A DNA stretch of 64,000 nt from Clostridium sp. (lineage in GTDB: Bacteria > Bacillota > Clostridia > Oscillospirales > Acutalibacteraceae), in contig JAMPGU010000005.1 in NCBI GenBank assembly GCA_023663865.1, forward strand, positions 21,564 through 85,563, written 5' to 3'. Of this stretch, positions 37,115 to 46,177 are shown in pieces. Under the pieces are notes generated by a model, which saw nothing but the letters and a program-made list of their open reading frames with translations, made no database searches and had not been told where the DNA came from. Made by a program: the position numbers and the translations under genes. Numbering within the stretch: the stretch's first letter is position 1; every line of letters begins with the position of its first letter.

Positions 37115-37491
37115 TAAAAATAATTGCAGTGGTTTTGATTACGCTGGTGCTGGTAATTTTTTTAAAGGATGTGAATAGAGAATTTTCATTTCTTTTAACT
37201 GTTGCCGCATCCATTCTGTTATTCGGACTTATCATCAATGATTTTTTTGATGTCATAAATTCTATTGACGGCTTGTCTTCCAATCTGGGGAATATAAAAA
37301 GCTATATAAATTTAATGATAAAAATACTGGGTATTGCAATTGTAAGTCAGTTTGTAATTGATTTGTGCAAGGACAGCGGGGAAAACGCATTGGCATCTCA
37401 AACAGAGCTGGCTTCAAAAATAATAATTCTAATTATGATTATGCCGTTATTTAATACGGTTTTAAATGTGGTAACAGGACTATTGAAATGA
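37111..37491 (+). CDS. spoIIIAD: Stage III sporulation protein AD
   Basis: A 126-residue membrane protein with about three or four hydrophobic segments, including LMIKILGIAIVSQFVIDLCKD, the family signature. Starts at an ATG overlapping spoIIIAC by 4 nt and ends overlapping spoIIIAE by 4 nt, so translation is coupled along the operon. Confidence 0.94.
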   Translation: MIKIIAVVLITLVLVIFLKDVNREFSFLLTVAASILLFGLIINDFFDVINSIDGLSSNLGNIKSYINLMIKILGIAIVSQFVIDLCKDSGENALASQTELASKIIILIMIMPLFNTVLNVVTGLLK

Positions 37492-38606
37492 AAAGATTTT
37501 TAATAACATTCATAATAATTATGCTTGCTCCGATCGTATGCTTTGGTGCAGATGATGAATATAATAATTACCTTAATTCTTTCGATTTATCAGCATTCAG
37601 TGAACTTGACGAGGATACGAATGCATTTCTTGACGAGCTGGGGTTAAGTGAATTTGATTATGACAGTATCACGAATATTGATATCGGTGATTTTTTTAAA
37701 AATGTATGGAATGTGGTTATTCAAAAAACGGACGGACCATTAAAATCAGCATTAATTGTTTTATGCTTTATTATGCTGTCCTCTTTTCTGCAGTCTATGA
37801 GCTCTCAGCTGAACAATAGTGAAATGACCTCTTATTTTAATACTGTAACCTCACTCATCATTTCCATATTTTTAGTCAGCAGACTTGCGGGATGTATCAG
37901 CTTAGCATGCTCAACAATCAAGCTTTGTTCTAATTTTTCATTTGCTTTTTTTCCTGCTTTCTGCGTAATTGTTGCAACCTCAGGCGGTGCGGCAACCTCA
38001 TTCTCGGTTAATACAACATTATTGACATTATCTCAGGGACTGAATTATCTTGCAGAGTCACTGTTCCTGCCTCTTACCAATTGCTTTCTTGTTCTTGGAA
38101 TTTGCTCGGGAATTCGTCAGGAATTAAATATCGGTTCCCTGACGGAAGCACTGAAAAAATTTATCACTTCCATTATATCCATAATTTCTGCATTGTTTGT
38201 CGCAATACTGTCCTTTAAAACAACGGTTGCATCAAAAACAGATGCACTTGGACTTCGTTCGGCAAGATTTGCTATCAATACTGTTGTGCCTGTTATAGGC
38301 GGAACAATAAGTGAGGGTCTGCTGTCCATTCAAAGCTATTCCAGCCTGATAAAATCCAGTGTCGGTATAGTAGGAATAATTGCGATAGTTGCAATATTTC
38401 TTCCATCTATTATTGAGGTTAATATGTGGAGATTTGTATTATCTGCATCCTGTGTCTGTGCTGATGTGTTTGGAAATAAAAACAGCATCACTGCAATCAG
38501 AGCTTTTAGCAACAGCCTGCTGATTATAGATGTAATTTTAATATTATCAATGGTAACAACCATAATTTCTATCGGTATACTTGTTGCCGCGAGAACAACG
38601 GCTTAG
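37488..38606 (+). CDS. spoIIIAE: Stage III sporulation protein AE
   Basis: A 372-residue polytopic protein with an N-terminal signal sequence and about seven to eight membrane segments after an acidic outside stretch (residues 20-70). Blocks such as NFSFAFFPAFCVIVATSGG and the GLRSARFAINTVVPVIGGTI segment identify SpoIIIAE, the largest membrane part of the channel. Confidence 0.95.
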   Translation: MKRFLITFIIIMLAPIVCFGADDEYNNYLNSFDLSAFSELDEDTNAFLDELGLSEFDYDSITNIDIGDFFKNVWNVVIQKTDGPLKSALIVLCFIMLSSFLQSMSSQLNNSEMTSYFNTVTSLIISIFLVSRLAGCISLACSTIKLCSNFSFAFFPAFCVIVATSGGAATSFSVNTTLLTLSQGLNYLAESLFLPLTNCFLVLGICSGIRQELNIGSLTEALKKFITSIISIISALFVAILSFKTTVASKTDALGLRSARFAINTVVPVIGGTISEGLLSIQSYSSLIKSSVGIVGIIAIVAIFLPSIIEVNMWRFVLSASCVCADVFGNKNSITAIRAFSNSLLIIDVILILSMVTTIISIGILVAARTTA

Positions 38607-38615
38607 GTGACTCAA

Positions 38616-39053
38616 ATGGACTTTTTAAAGGAATGGACTTTAACAGTATCCGTAACATTAATCATTGCTATAATACTTTCAATTCTGGCACCAAAAGGCA
38701 ATATGGGAAAGTTTTTTAAAATCATGCTGGGCATTTTTATTTTTGCAACATTTATTTATCCCATAAATTCCTCAGACATAAGCTTCAATATGCCGGACTT
38801 TGATGAAAGTGTTATGATTGATAAAGAGCAGGAAAGCTATGAAAACATAATAACAAGCAGTATTAAATCAGCATTGGAAAACGCAGGTTATCAATCCTCT
38901 AAGGTAACGTCAAATATTAAATATAATGATAATGAAATAACGGTGAATAAGCTGATTATAGAAATACAGGATAAATACGATAAAGAAGAGGTTAAGAAAT
39001 TTATCAGAGACGAAACAGGATTTAACCCAGAGGTGTACTATCTTGGTGAATAA
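38616..39053 (+). CDS. spoIIIAF: Stage III sporulation protein AF
   Basis: A 145-residue protein with two N-terminal membrane helices and an outside domain. The start MDFLKEWTLTVSV is the usual one, with AGGTGA six nt before the ATG at 38616; a GTG at 38607 would lie inside that site. It overlaps spoIIIAG by 11 nt. Confidence 0.9.
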   Translation: MDFLKEWTLTVSVTLIIAIILSILAPKGNMGKFFKIMLGIFIFATFIYPINSSDISFNMPDFDESVMIDKEQESYENIITSSIKSALENAGYQSSKVTSNIKYNDNEITVNKLIIEIQDKYDKEEVKKFIRDETGFNPEVYYLGE

Positions 39054-39576
39054 AATTAAGGATAAAATTTTCAAGCTGTTAGGTAATGATACAAAGAAAA
39101 TTAAGATTGTGGTTACAGTCGGTCTTATTGGTATGGTGCTTATACTTGGTTCCGAATTTATCAGTAATGACAGCAGCAATCATGATGAAAAATCCGATAC
39201 AAATTCAATAAGCTATCAGGAATATACAGAAAATCTTGAGAATAAACTTGTATCAGTAATATCTGCAATAGACGGTGTAGGTGAGTGCAAGGTTATGATT
39301 ACGCTTGAAAACACCACGGAAAGTGTTTATGCAACAAACTATGAAAATAAATATGATGATGATTCCAATAATTCCAAAGGAGAATATGTATTCTATGATT
39401 CCAGCAACGGAGAAAGCCCGGTGCTTATTAAGGAATATATGCCTGTGGTGCAGGGGGTAACAGTAGTATGCACAGGCGGTGATAATATAGTTACCAAGGA
39501 AAAAATAATTGATGCTGTTACATCTCTATTCAATATATCAACAAACAGGGTATCTGTTTCAAAAATAAAATCATAA
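39043..39576 (+). CDS. spoIIIAG: Stage III sporulation protein AG
   Basis: A 177-residue single-pass protein that forms the large ring of the SpoIIIA-Q channel. N-terminal helix at about 22-40, then an outside domain with the ring-building fold (VGECKVMITLEN ... PVVQGVTVVCTGG). The start is a TTG at 39043 or the adjacent GTG at 39046, both after GAGGTG. Confidence 0.93.
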   Translation: MVNKIKDKIFKLLGNDTKKIKIVVTVGLIGMVLILGSEFISNDSSNHDEKSDTNSISYQEYTENLENKLVSVISAIDGVGECKVMITLENTTESVYATNYENKYDDDSNNSKGEYVFYDSSNGESPVLIKEYMPVVQGVTVVCTGGDNIVTKEKIIDAVTSLFNISTNRVSVSKIKS

Positions 39577-39588
39577 AAAGGTGATCGT

Positions 39589-40191
39589 ATGAGTAAAAGC
39601 AAAAAAGAAAAAGAAGGCAAGCTTCCTTTAAGTCCGGAAGCAGAGAGACAAAGAAAGAGCAAGAAAACAAAGCTGGCAATATCCTGTTTTACATTATTGC
39701 TTGCAGTAGGCGTAATGGGCAACTGGTATTGGGAGAACAGTGATGTTTCAAACAAGGTCAGTGCTATTTCATCAGCTAAAGAAAAAATATTAGGTGAGGC
39801 TACCTATGTAGATGCAACAACAGAATCCACGACGGAAAACAACTATTTTTCCGAAGCAAGAGTTGACAGACAGACAGCACGGGACGAAAGCATTGAAAAG
39901 CTGGAATCTATTGTAAAGTCACAAACAGAAAATGCGGATGCACAGAAAGAAGCTGCTGATAAAATAGCGAAAATATCAGATAATATAACCATTGAGAACA
40001 AAATTGAAACCCTCGTAACAGCAAAAGGTGTCAGCAATTGTCTGGCAATCATAAATGATACAAACAATAAGGTGGATATTATTGTGGATGTTGAGGAGCT
40101 GACAGATACAATTATTCTGCAGATAAAGGAAATTGCCACAAGCCAGATGAACTGCTCTTTTGAAGATGTTACAATAATTCAATCAAAATAA
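39589..40191 (+). CDS. spoIIIAH: Stage III sporulation protein AH
   Basis: A 200-residue single-pass protein that pairs with SpoIIQ across the two membranes around the forespore. Basic N-terminus, helix around 28-45, then a helical linker and a YscJ/FliF-type ring domain ending ATSQMNCSFEDVTII. Last gene of the spoIIIA operon; accBC, which follow in Bacillus, are not here. Confidence 0.93.
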   Translation: MSKSKKEKEGKLPLSPEAERQRKSKKTKLAISCFTLLLAVGVMGNWYWENSDVSNKVSAISSAKEKILGEATYVDATTESTTENNYFSEARVDRQTARDESIEKLESIVKSQTENADAQKEAADKIAKISDNITIENKIETLVTAKGVSNCLAIINDTNNKVDIIVDVEELTDTIILQIKEIATSQMNCSFEDVTIIQSK

Positions 40192-40193
40192 TC

Positions 40194-40222
40194 TTGTATA
40201 TTTATTCATTATATGTTATAAT
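40194..40222 (+). promoter_or_regulatory. Predicted promoter of the asp23-nusB run
   Basis: TTGTAT (40194-40199), 17-nt spacer, TATAAT (40217-40222) with extended TGT. It begins just after the spoIIIAH stop. Confidence 0.7.
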
Positions 40223-40287
40223 AGCCTAAAATTGTTGATGATAATAACCTAGTACATATATTCATCAATTTTAAGGAGGGCGTAATA

Positions 40288-40680
40288 ATGGAAATAACAA
40301 CAAAAAGCTCAATGGGTGAGCTGGTAATTTCTGATGAAGTCATTTCTTCTATCGCCATAAATGCAGCAAAGGACGTTGACGGCGTATCATCATTTCACAG
40401 CGGACCTGTTGATGTAATGAGTACGATTAAGCAGGGAAGCCTAAGGGTAATGAGCCCTGTCAGAATGATACAGGACAGCGATAATTTTACAATTAATATT
40501 TATATCAATGTTGCTCCCGGTACAAAATTTCAGACTGTTGCCACTGAGGTACAGTCATCTGTGAAAGAATCTATACAGAATATGACCGGTAAGCTTGTTA
40601 ACAAAGTAAATGTAATTGTCGCTGGAATTGATTTTGAGGAAGAAGATAATTCTGAAGAACCTTGTGAAACTGAAGACTAA
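40288..40680 (+). CDS. Asp23/Gls24 family envelope stress protein
   Basis: A 130-residue member of the Asp23/Gls24 family (YqhY group). The core VISSIAINAAKDVDGVSSF and the C-terminal VKESIQNMTGKLVNKVNVIV are typical. In Bacillus yqhY lies in the same place, after the spoIIIA-accBC region and before nusB, and has been linked to lipid synthesis balance. Strong AAGGAGGG ribosome binding site. An acidic tail ends the protein. Confidence 0.93.
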   Translation: MEITTKSSMGELVISDEVISSIAINAAKDVDGVSSFHSGPVDVMSTIKQGSLRVMSPVRMIQDSDNFTINIYINVAPGTKFQTVATEVQSSVKESIQNMTGKLVNKVNVIVAGIDFEEEDNSEEPCETED

Positions 40681-40686
40681 CAATTC

Positions 40687-40724
40687 TGCCGACAAGTAAA
40701 TATCTTGTCGGCACTATTATTTTT
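40687..40724 (+). terminator. Terminator or attenuator between the asp23-type gene and nusB
   Basis: Perfect 10-bp stem TGCCGACAAG (40687-40696) with CTTGTCGGCA (40704-40713), followed by CTATTATTTTT. The interrupted T-run suggests only partial termination. Confidence 0.7.
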
Positions 40725-40735
40725 AGGAGAATTAT

Positions 40736-41128
40736 ATGAAAAGAAATGAAATGAGGGAGCAGGGCTTCTTTTTAACCTTCGAAAACCTATTTACAGCAAA
40801 TGATGATATGGACGAGCTTATTGCGCTTTACAGCGAGAATGTTGAACCTGTTTGTGCATATGCAAAGGAGCTTTTTGCAGGGGTAAAAGAAAATCAGTCA
40901 GATATTGAAAATGTTATCAATACATATTCAAAGTCATGGAAGATTAATAGATTGCCTAAGGTTACGTTGGCTATTCTCTATATTGCAATATTTGAAATTA
41001 AGTATGTTGACGGTGTGCCTGATAATGTTGCCATTAATGAAGCGGTGGAGCTTGCAAAAAAATATGCCAGCACGGATGACGCATCTTATATTAATGGCGT
41101 GCTTGGTGCTGTTGTAAGAGAGGGTTAA
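40736..41128 (+). CDS. nusB: Transcription antitermination factor NusB
   Basis: RNA-binding factor for rRNA antitermination. 130 residues, normal. The opening MREQGFFLTFE and the C-terminal helices PDNVAINEAVELAKKYAS are typical. AGGAG ribosome binding site. Confidence 0.95.
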   Translation: MKRNEMREQGFFLTFENLFTANDDMDELIALYSENVEPVCAYAKELFAGVKENQSDIENVINTYSKSWKINRLPKVTLAILYIAIFEIKYVDGVPDNVAINEAVELAKKYASTDDASYINGVLGAVVREG

Positions 41129-41131
41129 TGT

Positions 41132-42058
41132 ATGTATCTTGGTTTTGATACAAGCAATTATACCACCTCTGTTGCAGCCTTTGACGGGGATACTGTAGTC
41201 AGCAAAAGAAAGCTTCTGTCTGTAAAATCAGGCGAGCGGGGATTACGGCAAAGCGATGCTGTTTTTCAGCACACAGTGAATATGCCTGATTTGATAAGTG
41301 AAATTGATTTTAAGGATAAGCGGATAGACGGTGTTGCGGTAAGCACACGTCCAAGAAATATTGAGGGTAGCTATATGCCTTGCTTTTTGGTGGGTATCAA
41401 TAATGCAGTTGCTGTCAGCAATACCTCAGGTGTGCCGTTATATAAGACCTCACATCAAGTAGGTCATATACTGGCTGCTTTATATTCCATTAACAGGCTT
41501 GATTTAATAAATGAAAAATTTATTGCTTTTCATATAAGCGGCGGAACGACAGAAGCACTTCTTGTTGAACCGGATGAAAGTGAAATCATAAAAGCATCTG
41601 TTGTAGCTGAAAGTACGGATTTGAAGGCAGGACAGGCGATTGACCGAACCGGTGTTTTACTTGGCTTATCCTTCCCCTGCGGAAAGGAATTGGACGCGCT
41701 GTCCTTGACCTGCTGCAAAGAGTTTAAGCATAAAACATCCTTTAACGGACTAAATTGCTCCTTGTCAGGTATCGAGAATAAAGCTAAAAAAATGGTCGAG
41801 GATCATATTCCTGCCGAGGAAACTGCTAAGTTTGTTATTACTTATATCAGCGATACACTTGACAAAATGACGGAAAAGATTATAGAAGAATACGGAAATC
41901 TTCCGTTGGTATTTGCCGGCGGTGTAACTTCAAATACCATAATAAGAAATAACCTAAGTAAAAAATATGGTGCTTATTTTGCAAAGCCTGAATTCAGCTG
42001 CGATAATGCTTGCGGTATTGCAATATATGCATATTTAAAAAACAAAGATAAACGATGA
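41132..42058 (+). CDS. TsaD-like protein (peptidase M22 family paralog)
   Basis: A 308-residue ASKHA-fold protein related to TsaD, which makes the t6A modification of tRNA. Visible: GFDTSNYTTSV at the start, the metal-binding HQVGH at 108-112, SGGTTE, and FAGGVTSN near the C-terminus. It is shorter than true TsaD (about 335-340) and diverges around the substrate-binding motifs, so it is more likely a paralog of unknown role than the t6A enzyme. It starts 3 nt after nusB and overlaps xseA by 4 nt, taking the place of folD in the Bacillus order. Confidence 0.82.
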   Translation: MYLGFDTSNYTTSVAAFDGDTVVSKRKLLSVKSGERGLRQSDAVFQHTVNMPDLISEIDFKDKRIDGVAVSTRPRNIEGSYMPCFLVGINNAVAVSNTSGVPLYKTSHQVGHILAALYSINRLDLINEKFIAFHISGGTTEALLVEPDESEIIKASVVAESTDLKAGQAIDRTGVLLGLSFPCGKELDALSLTCCKEFKHKTSFNGLNCSLSGIENKAKKMVEDHIPAEETAKFVITYISDTLDKMTEKIIEEYGNLPLVFAGGVTSNTIIRNNLSKKYGAYFAKPEFSCDNACGIAIYAYLKNKDKR

Positions 42059-43254
42059 ATGTAATTACTGTTTCACAACTGAATACTTATATCAAATCTA
42101 TATTAGATGAAAATCCGATACTGCGTACTGTATATGTTGTAGGTGAAATAAGCAATTTTCTGCATTATTATAAAAGCGGGCATATGTATTTTACCCTCAA
42201 GGATGAAAGAAGCCAGCTTAAAGCTGTTATGTTTAATTCCTATGCAAGCAGAGTGAAATTCAAACTTGAAGACGGAATGAGAGTGATTTGCCGTGGCAGG
42301 CTTTCTGCTTATGAAAAAGACGGTGTATATCAGCTTTATGTTGAGGATGTACAGCCAGATGGTGTTGGTGCATTAAATCTTGCCTTTGAGCAGTTAAAGG
42401 AGAAGCTTGCGGGTGAGGGCTTGTTTGATACTGCACATAAAAAAGCACTGCCTAAATATCCGAAACGCATTGGCGTTGCAACATCAAATATGGGTGCAGC
42501 CATTGAGGATATAAAGAATATTACGGCGCGTCGTTATCCGATTGCCGAAATTGTGATTGCTCCGACAATTGTGCAGGGCGAAGCTGCTGCACCGGATATT
42601 GTAAAATCCATCAGGCTTCTTGACAGCATACCGGATATTGACGTGATTATCGTCGGACGAGGCGGCGGTTCTATAGAGGATTTATGGGCATTTAATACGG
42701 AGATGGTTGCCAGAGCAGTATTTGAATGCAGTAAGCCGATAATATCCGCTGTAGGGCATGAAACAGATTTTACAATTTGTGATTTTGTTGCTGATGTCAG
42801 AGCAGAGACCCCTAGTGCTGCAGCAGAAAAAGCAGTTCCCGATATTGATATCATTCACGCTTTTGTTCAAAATGCAAAAAGCAGAATGGTAACACAGTTA
42901 AATCACAGACTTGAGTATGAATATCAACGGCTTGACAAAATTCAAAATATCAGCCCCCTTGGGAACTTTAACGAACATATTGAAAATTATAAGGATATTC
43001 TTGATTCTTATAAGAATGATTTACGTGAATTATTAAGCAGCATAGCTTCCGATTATCATCATAGGCTTGGTAATCTTGCAGGAAAGCTTGATGCCCTGAG
43101 TCCGCTTGCTGTAATATCCAGAGGATATGCCGTGGCTACGGACGGAAGCAATATAATTAAATCAGTAAAGACAATACAAATCGGAGATAAATTTAAACTT
43201 AAATTGAGTGACGGTACGATGAACTGTACTGTAGATGAGGTAAAATATGAGTGA
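42055..43254 (+). CDS. xseA: Exodeoxyribonuclease VII large subunit
   Basis: Large subunit of the single-strand DNA exonuclease. 399 residues. N-terminal OB-fold, then the catalytic region with VGRGGGSIEDLWAFN and ISAVGHETDFT, and a helical C-terminus. The start overlaps the previous gene by 4 nt; the end overlaps xseB by 8 nt. Confidence 0.97.
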   Translation: MNVITVSQLNTYIKSILDENPILRTVYVVGEISNFLHYYKSGHMYFTLKDERSQLKAVMFNSYASRVKFKLEDGMRVICRGRLSAYEKDGVYQLYVEDVQPDGVGALNLAFEQLKEKLAGEGLFDTAHKKALPKYPKRIGVATSNMGAAIEDIKNITARRYPIAEIVIAPTIVQGEAAAPDIVKSIRLLDSIPDIDVIIVGRGGGSIEDLWAFNTEMVARAVFECSKPIISAVGHETDFTICDFVADVRAETPSAAAEKAVPDIDIIHAFVQNAKSRMVTQLNHRLEYEYQRLDKIQNISPLGNFNEHIENYKDILDSYKNDLRELLSSIASDYHHRLGNLAGKLDALSPLAVISRGYAVATDGSNIIKSVKTIQIGDKFKLKLSDGTMNCTVDEVKYE

Positions 43255-43435
43255 TAAGCTGACCTATGAAGAGGCAATTTCACGATTAGAGGAAATTGTT
43301 AATATGCTTGAAAAAAATGATGTTTCGCTGGATGACAGTATGAAGCTGTTTGAAGAGGGAACGAAGCTGACTTCATTTTGCTCGCAGAAGCTGAAAGAGG
43401 CTGAACAAAAAATAACTGAGCTTACTAAGGAGTAA
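43247..43435 (+). CDS. xseB: Exodeoxyribonuclease VII small subunit
   Basis: Small helical subunit of exonuclease VII. 62 residues with LTYEEAISRLEEIVNMLE and the LDDSMKLFEEG block. Its ATG overlaps the end of xseA, as is common for this pair. Confidence 0.96.
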   Translation: MSDKLTYEEAISRLEEIVNMLEKNDVSLDDSMKLFEEGTKLTSFCSQKLKEAEQKITELTKE

Positions 43436-43437
43436 AT

Positions 43438-44322
43438 ATGACCAATCTTGAATTTAAAAATATTTTAAGTAATGATATCAATTTAATTGAACATGAGTTA
43501 ATTAAACTTTTACCAAAAGCAAATGACGGACAGTCGGATGTTGTGGATGCAATGAAATACAGTCTGTCAAATGGAGGTAAAAGAATCAGACCTGTGCTGG
43601 TGCTTGAATTTGCCAAGGCCTGCGGCGGTACAAGAGAGGATAGTCTCGCCCTTGCCTGTGCTGTTGAGTATATACACACCTACAGTCTGATTCACGATGA
43701 TCTGCCCTGTATGGATGATGATGATCTCAGACGCGGAAGACCGAGCTGTCATAAGGAATTTGATGAAGCTACTGCACTGCTGGCAGGAGATGCGCTCCTT
43801 ACACATGCTTTCGAGATTATTGCATCATCCGATATCAGTGATTCAAAGAAAGCAAGAGCAGTTGCTTTGCTTGCCCAAAATTCGGGTGTTGGCGGTATGA
43901 TTGGCGGTCAAGCAATAGATTTGATTATTGAAGACGGAAATCCTACCATCAATGAACTCATAACGGTTTATAAGCTGAAAACAGGTGCGCTTATTTCTGC
44001 TGCCTGTCTGATGGGATGTATCAGTGCCGAGGCAAGCAATGAGCAGTTTATAGCAGCATCAAAATTTGCCTATTCACTTGGCGTTGCCTTTCAGATTCAG
44101 GATGATGTGCTGGATATTATTGGTGATGAACAGAAGGTTGGCAAGCCTATTGGTTCAGATGCAGATAACAATAAAATGACGTATGCTGCAATTAAGGGTG
44201 TTGATAGTGCCATGGCAGATGTTAAGAAATTAACCAATTCTGCAATACGTCAGCTTGATATATTTGAAAACAGCGAATTTTTGGAGAAGCTTGCTGAAAG
44301 CCTGATTAACAGAGAAAAATAA
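43438..44322 (+). CDS. ispA: Polyprenyl (probably farnesyl) diphosphate synthase
   Basis: Head-to-tail prenyl transferase making C15 (or similar) isoprenoid chains. 294 residues. First aspartate-rich motif DDLPCMDDDDLRRG beginning at D87, with the two-residue insertion of bacterial FPP synthases; second motif FQIQDDVLDIIGD is present. It lies between xseB and dxs, which supply its precursor pathway. Confidence 0.95.
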   Translation: MTNLEFKNILSNDINLIEHELIKLLPKANDGQSDVVDAMKYSLSNGGKRIRPVLVLEFAKACGGTREDSLALACAVEYIHTYSLIHDDLPCMDDDDLRRGRPSCHKEFDEATALLAGDALLTHAFEIIASSDISDSKKARAVALLAQNSGVGGMIGGQAIDLIIEDGNPTINELITVYKLKTGALISAACLMGCISAEASNEQFIAASKFAYSLGVAFQIQDDVLDIIGDEQKVGKPIGSDADNNKMTYAAIKGVDSAMADVKKLTNSAIRQLDIFENSEFLEKLAESLINREK

Positions 44323-44332
44323 GGATAAGATT

Positions 44333-46177
44333 ATGTCAGTTTTAGATAGAGTTAATTCACCTAACGATGTAAAAAAACTGAATAAAAAAGAGCTTAATGT
44401 GCTTTGTGACGATATAAGACAGGAGCTTATTCATACTGTATCAAAAACAGGCGGACATCTTGCTTCAAATCTTGGTGTTGTGGAGCTTACTGTCGCACTG
44501 CATAAGGTGTTTAACAGTCCAACAGATCAAATTATTTTTGATGTTGGGCATCAATGCTATACCCATAAAATTCTGACCGGAAGAAAAGAGATGTTTTCCA
44601 CCTTGCGTACTGAGGGGGGCATCAGTGGATTTACACGTCCCAGCGAAAGCGAGCATGACATTTTTTCATCCGGCCATAGCTCCACCTCTATTTCAACCGC
44701 AATTGGTCTTGCCAAGGCAAAACAAATTAAAGGCGATAAGGGGAAGGTTATTGCTGTTATCGGTGATGGTGCACTTACCGGCGGTCTGGCCTATGAGGCG
44801 CTGAATAACTCCGGCAGTGAAACAAGCAATCTGATTGTTATCCTAAATGACAATAATATGTCTATCAGTCAGAATGTGGGCTCTATGGCAAAAAATTTGA
44901 CTACGATTAGAACCTCCAGAAAGTATGTTACCTTCAAGTCTAAGATGCAGAGAGGGCTTTCAAGGATACCGAAAATCGGAGCAGAAATAACACGATTTGT
45001 TACGCTGATAAATTCTAAAATAAGAAAAAAGATTTATCATTCTACCTTTTTTGAGGATTTAGGTTTTCGATATTACGGACCGGTTGATGGTCATGATTTA
45101 GATGCACTTACAGATGTTCTCCGGGTTGCTAAATCCCATAACCACAGTGTACTGATTAACATAAATACTGTTAAGGGAAAGGGATATAACCCTGCAGAGA
45201 AAAATCCTACACAATTTCACGGCATCGGAAAATTTGATGTTAATACGGGTGAGCCGAAATCTGCAGGGAAAAACTTTTCTTCAGCATTCGGAGAAACGAT
45301 GTGCAAGTTTGCCTCCAAAGACAGCAGAATATGCTGTGTTACTGCGGCAATGACAGAGGGTACAGGGCTTTGTGAATTTGCTAAAAAGTTTCCGAAACGC
45401 TTTTTTGATGTTGGTATTGCAGAGCAGCATGCAGTTACATTTTCCAGCGGTCTTGCCAAAAATGGTTTAATTCCTGTGTTTGCTGTGTATTCTACTTTTC
45501 TGCAAAGATCCTACGATCAGCTTGTTCACGATGTTTCAATGCAGAATCTCAAAGTAATATTCGGTATCGACAGAGCAGGTTTTGTTGGTGAGGATGGAGA
45601 AAGCCATCAGGGCGTTTTTGATACATCCTTTCTGAATTCAATCATCGGTTTAACAATGCTTGCACCTGCCTCTTACAGTGAACTTGAAAGTATGCTTTAT
45701 GAAGGGATATATAAGATTAACGGTGCAGTGGCAGTCAGGTATCCACGCGGAAATGAGAGATACATACCTGAGGACTACAGCTATAATCATAAGCCCTTTG
45801 TTGTATTTGGTGACAGCAGTGCCAAGAACTGCATTGTGTCCTACGGAAGAATATTCAGCGAATGTATCAAAGCATATGAAAGCCTTGAAAATACATTTGT
45901 TATAAAATTAAATCAAATCAAGCCTATTGATATTCAAGTTATTGATGTGTTAAAAAATGCAGAAAACATCTTCTTTTTTGAAGAGGCGATTGCTTCCGGC
46001 AGTATCGGCGAAAGCTTTGCTGCTATGCTTGAAGAAAATGCAGTGCATGCCAAGTTTAAGCATATTGCCATAAACAATGAATTTGTAAAGCAGGCAAGTG
46101 TTGAAGCACAAATTAAGAAATACGGTCTTGATTTTGAATCCATTATAAAAGAGGTAAATAATGCCAAAGAAAAATAA
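44333..46177 (+). CDS. dxs: 1-deoxy-D-xylulose-5-phosphate synthase
   Basis: Thiamine diphosphate enzyme that starts the MEP isoprenoid pathway from pyruvate and glyceraldehyde 3-phosphate. 614 residues. Visible: FDVGHQCYTHKILTGR, the cofactor motif GDGALTGGLAYEALNN, and the VGIAEQHAVTFSSGLA block of the second domain. It overlaps tlyA by 17 nt. Confidence 0.97.
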   Translation: MSVLDRVNSPNDVKKLNKKELNVLCDDIRQELIHTVSKTGGHLASNLGVVELTVALHKVFNSPTDQIIFDVGHQCYTHKILTGRKEMFSTLRTEGGISGFTRPSESEHDIFSSGHSSTSISTAIGLAKAKQIKGDKGKVIAVIGDGALTGGLAYEALNNSGSETSNLIVILNDNNMSISQNVGSMAKNLTTIRTSRKYVTFKSKMQRGLSRIPKIGAEITRFVTLINSKIRKKIYHSTFFEDLGFRYYGPVDGHDLDALTDVLRVAKSHNHSVLININTVKGKGYNPAEKNPTQFHGIGKFDVNTGEPKSAGKNFSSAFGETMCKFASKDSRICCVTAAMTEGTGLCEFAKKFPKRFFDVGIAEQHAVTFSSGLAKNGLIPVFAVYSTFLQRSYDQLVHDVSMQNLKVIFGIDRAGFVGEDGESHQGVFDTSFLNSIIGLTMLAPASYSELESMLYEGIYKINGAVAVRYPRGNERYIPEDYSYNHKPFVVFGDSSAKNCIVSYGRIFSECIKAYESLENTFVIKLNQIKPIDIQVIDVLKNAENIFFFEEAIASGSIGESFAAMLEENAVHAKFKHIAINNEFVKQASVEAQIKKYGLDFESIIKEVNNAKEK

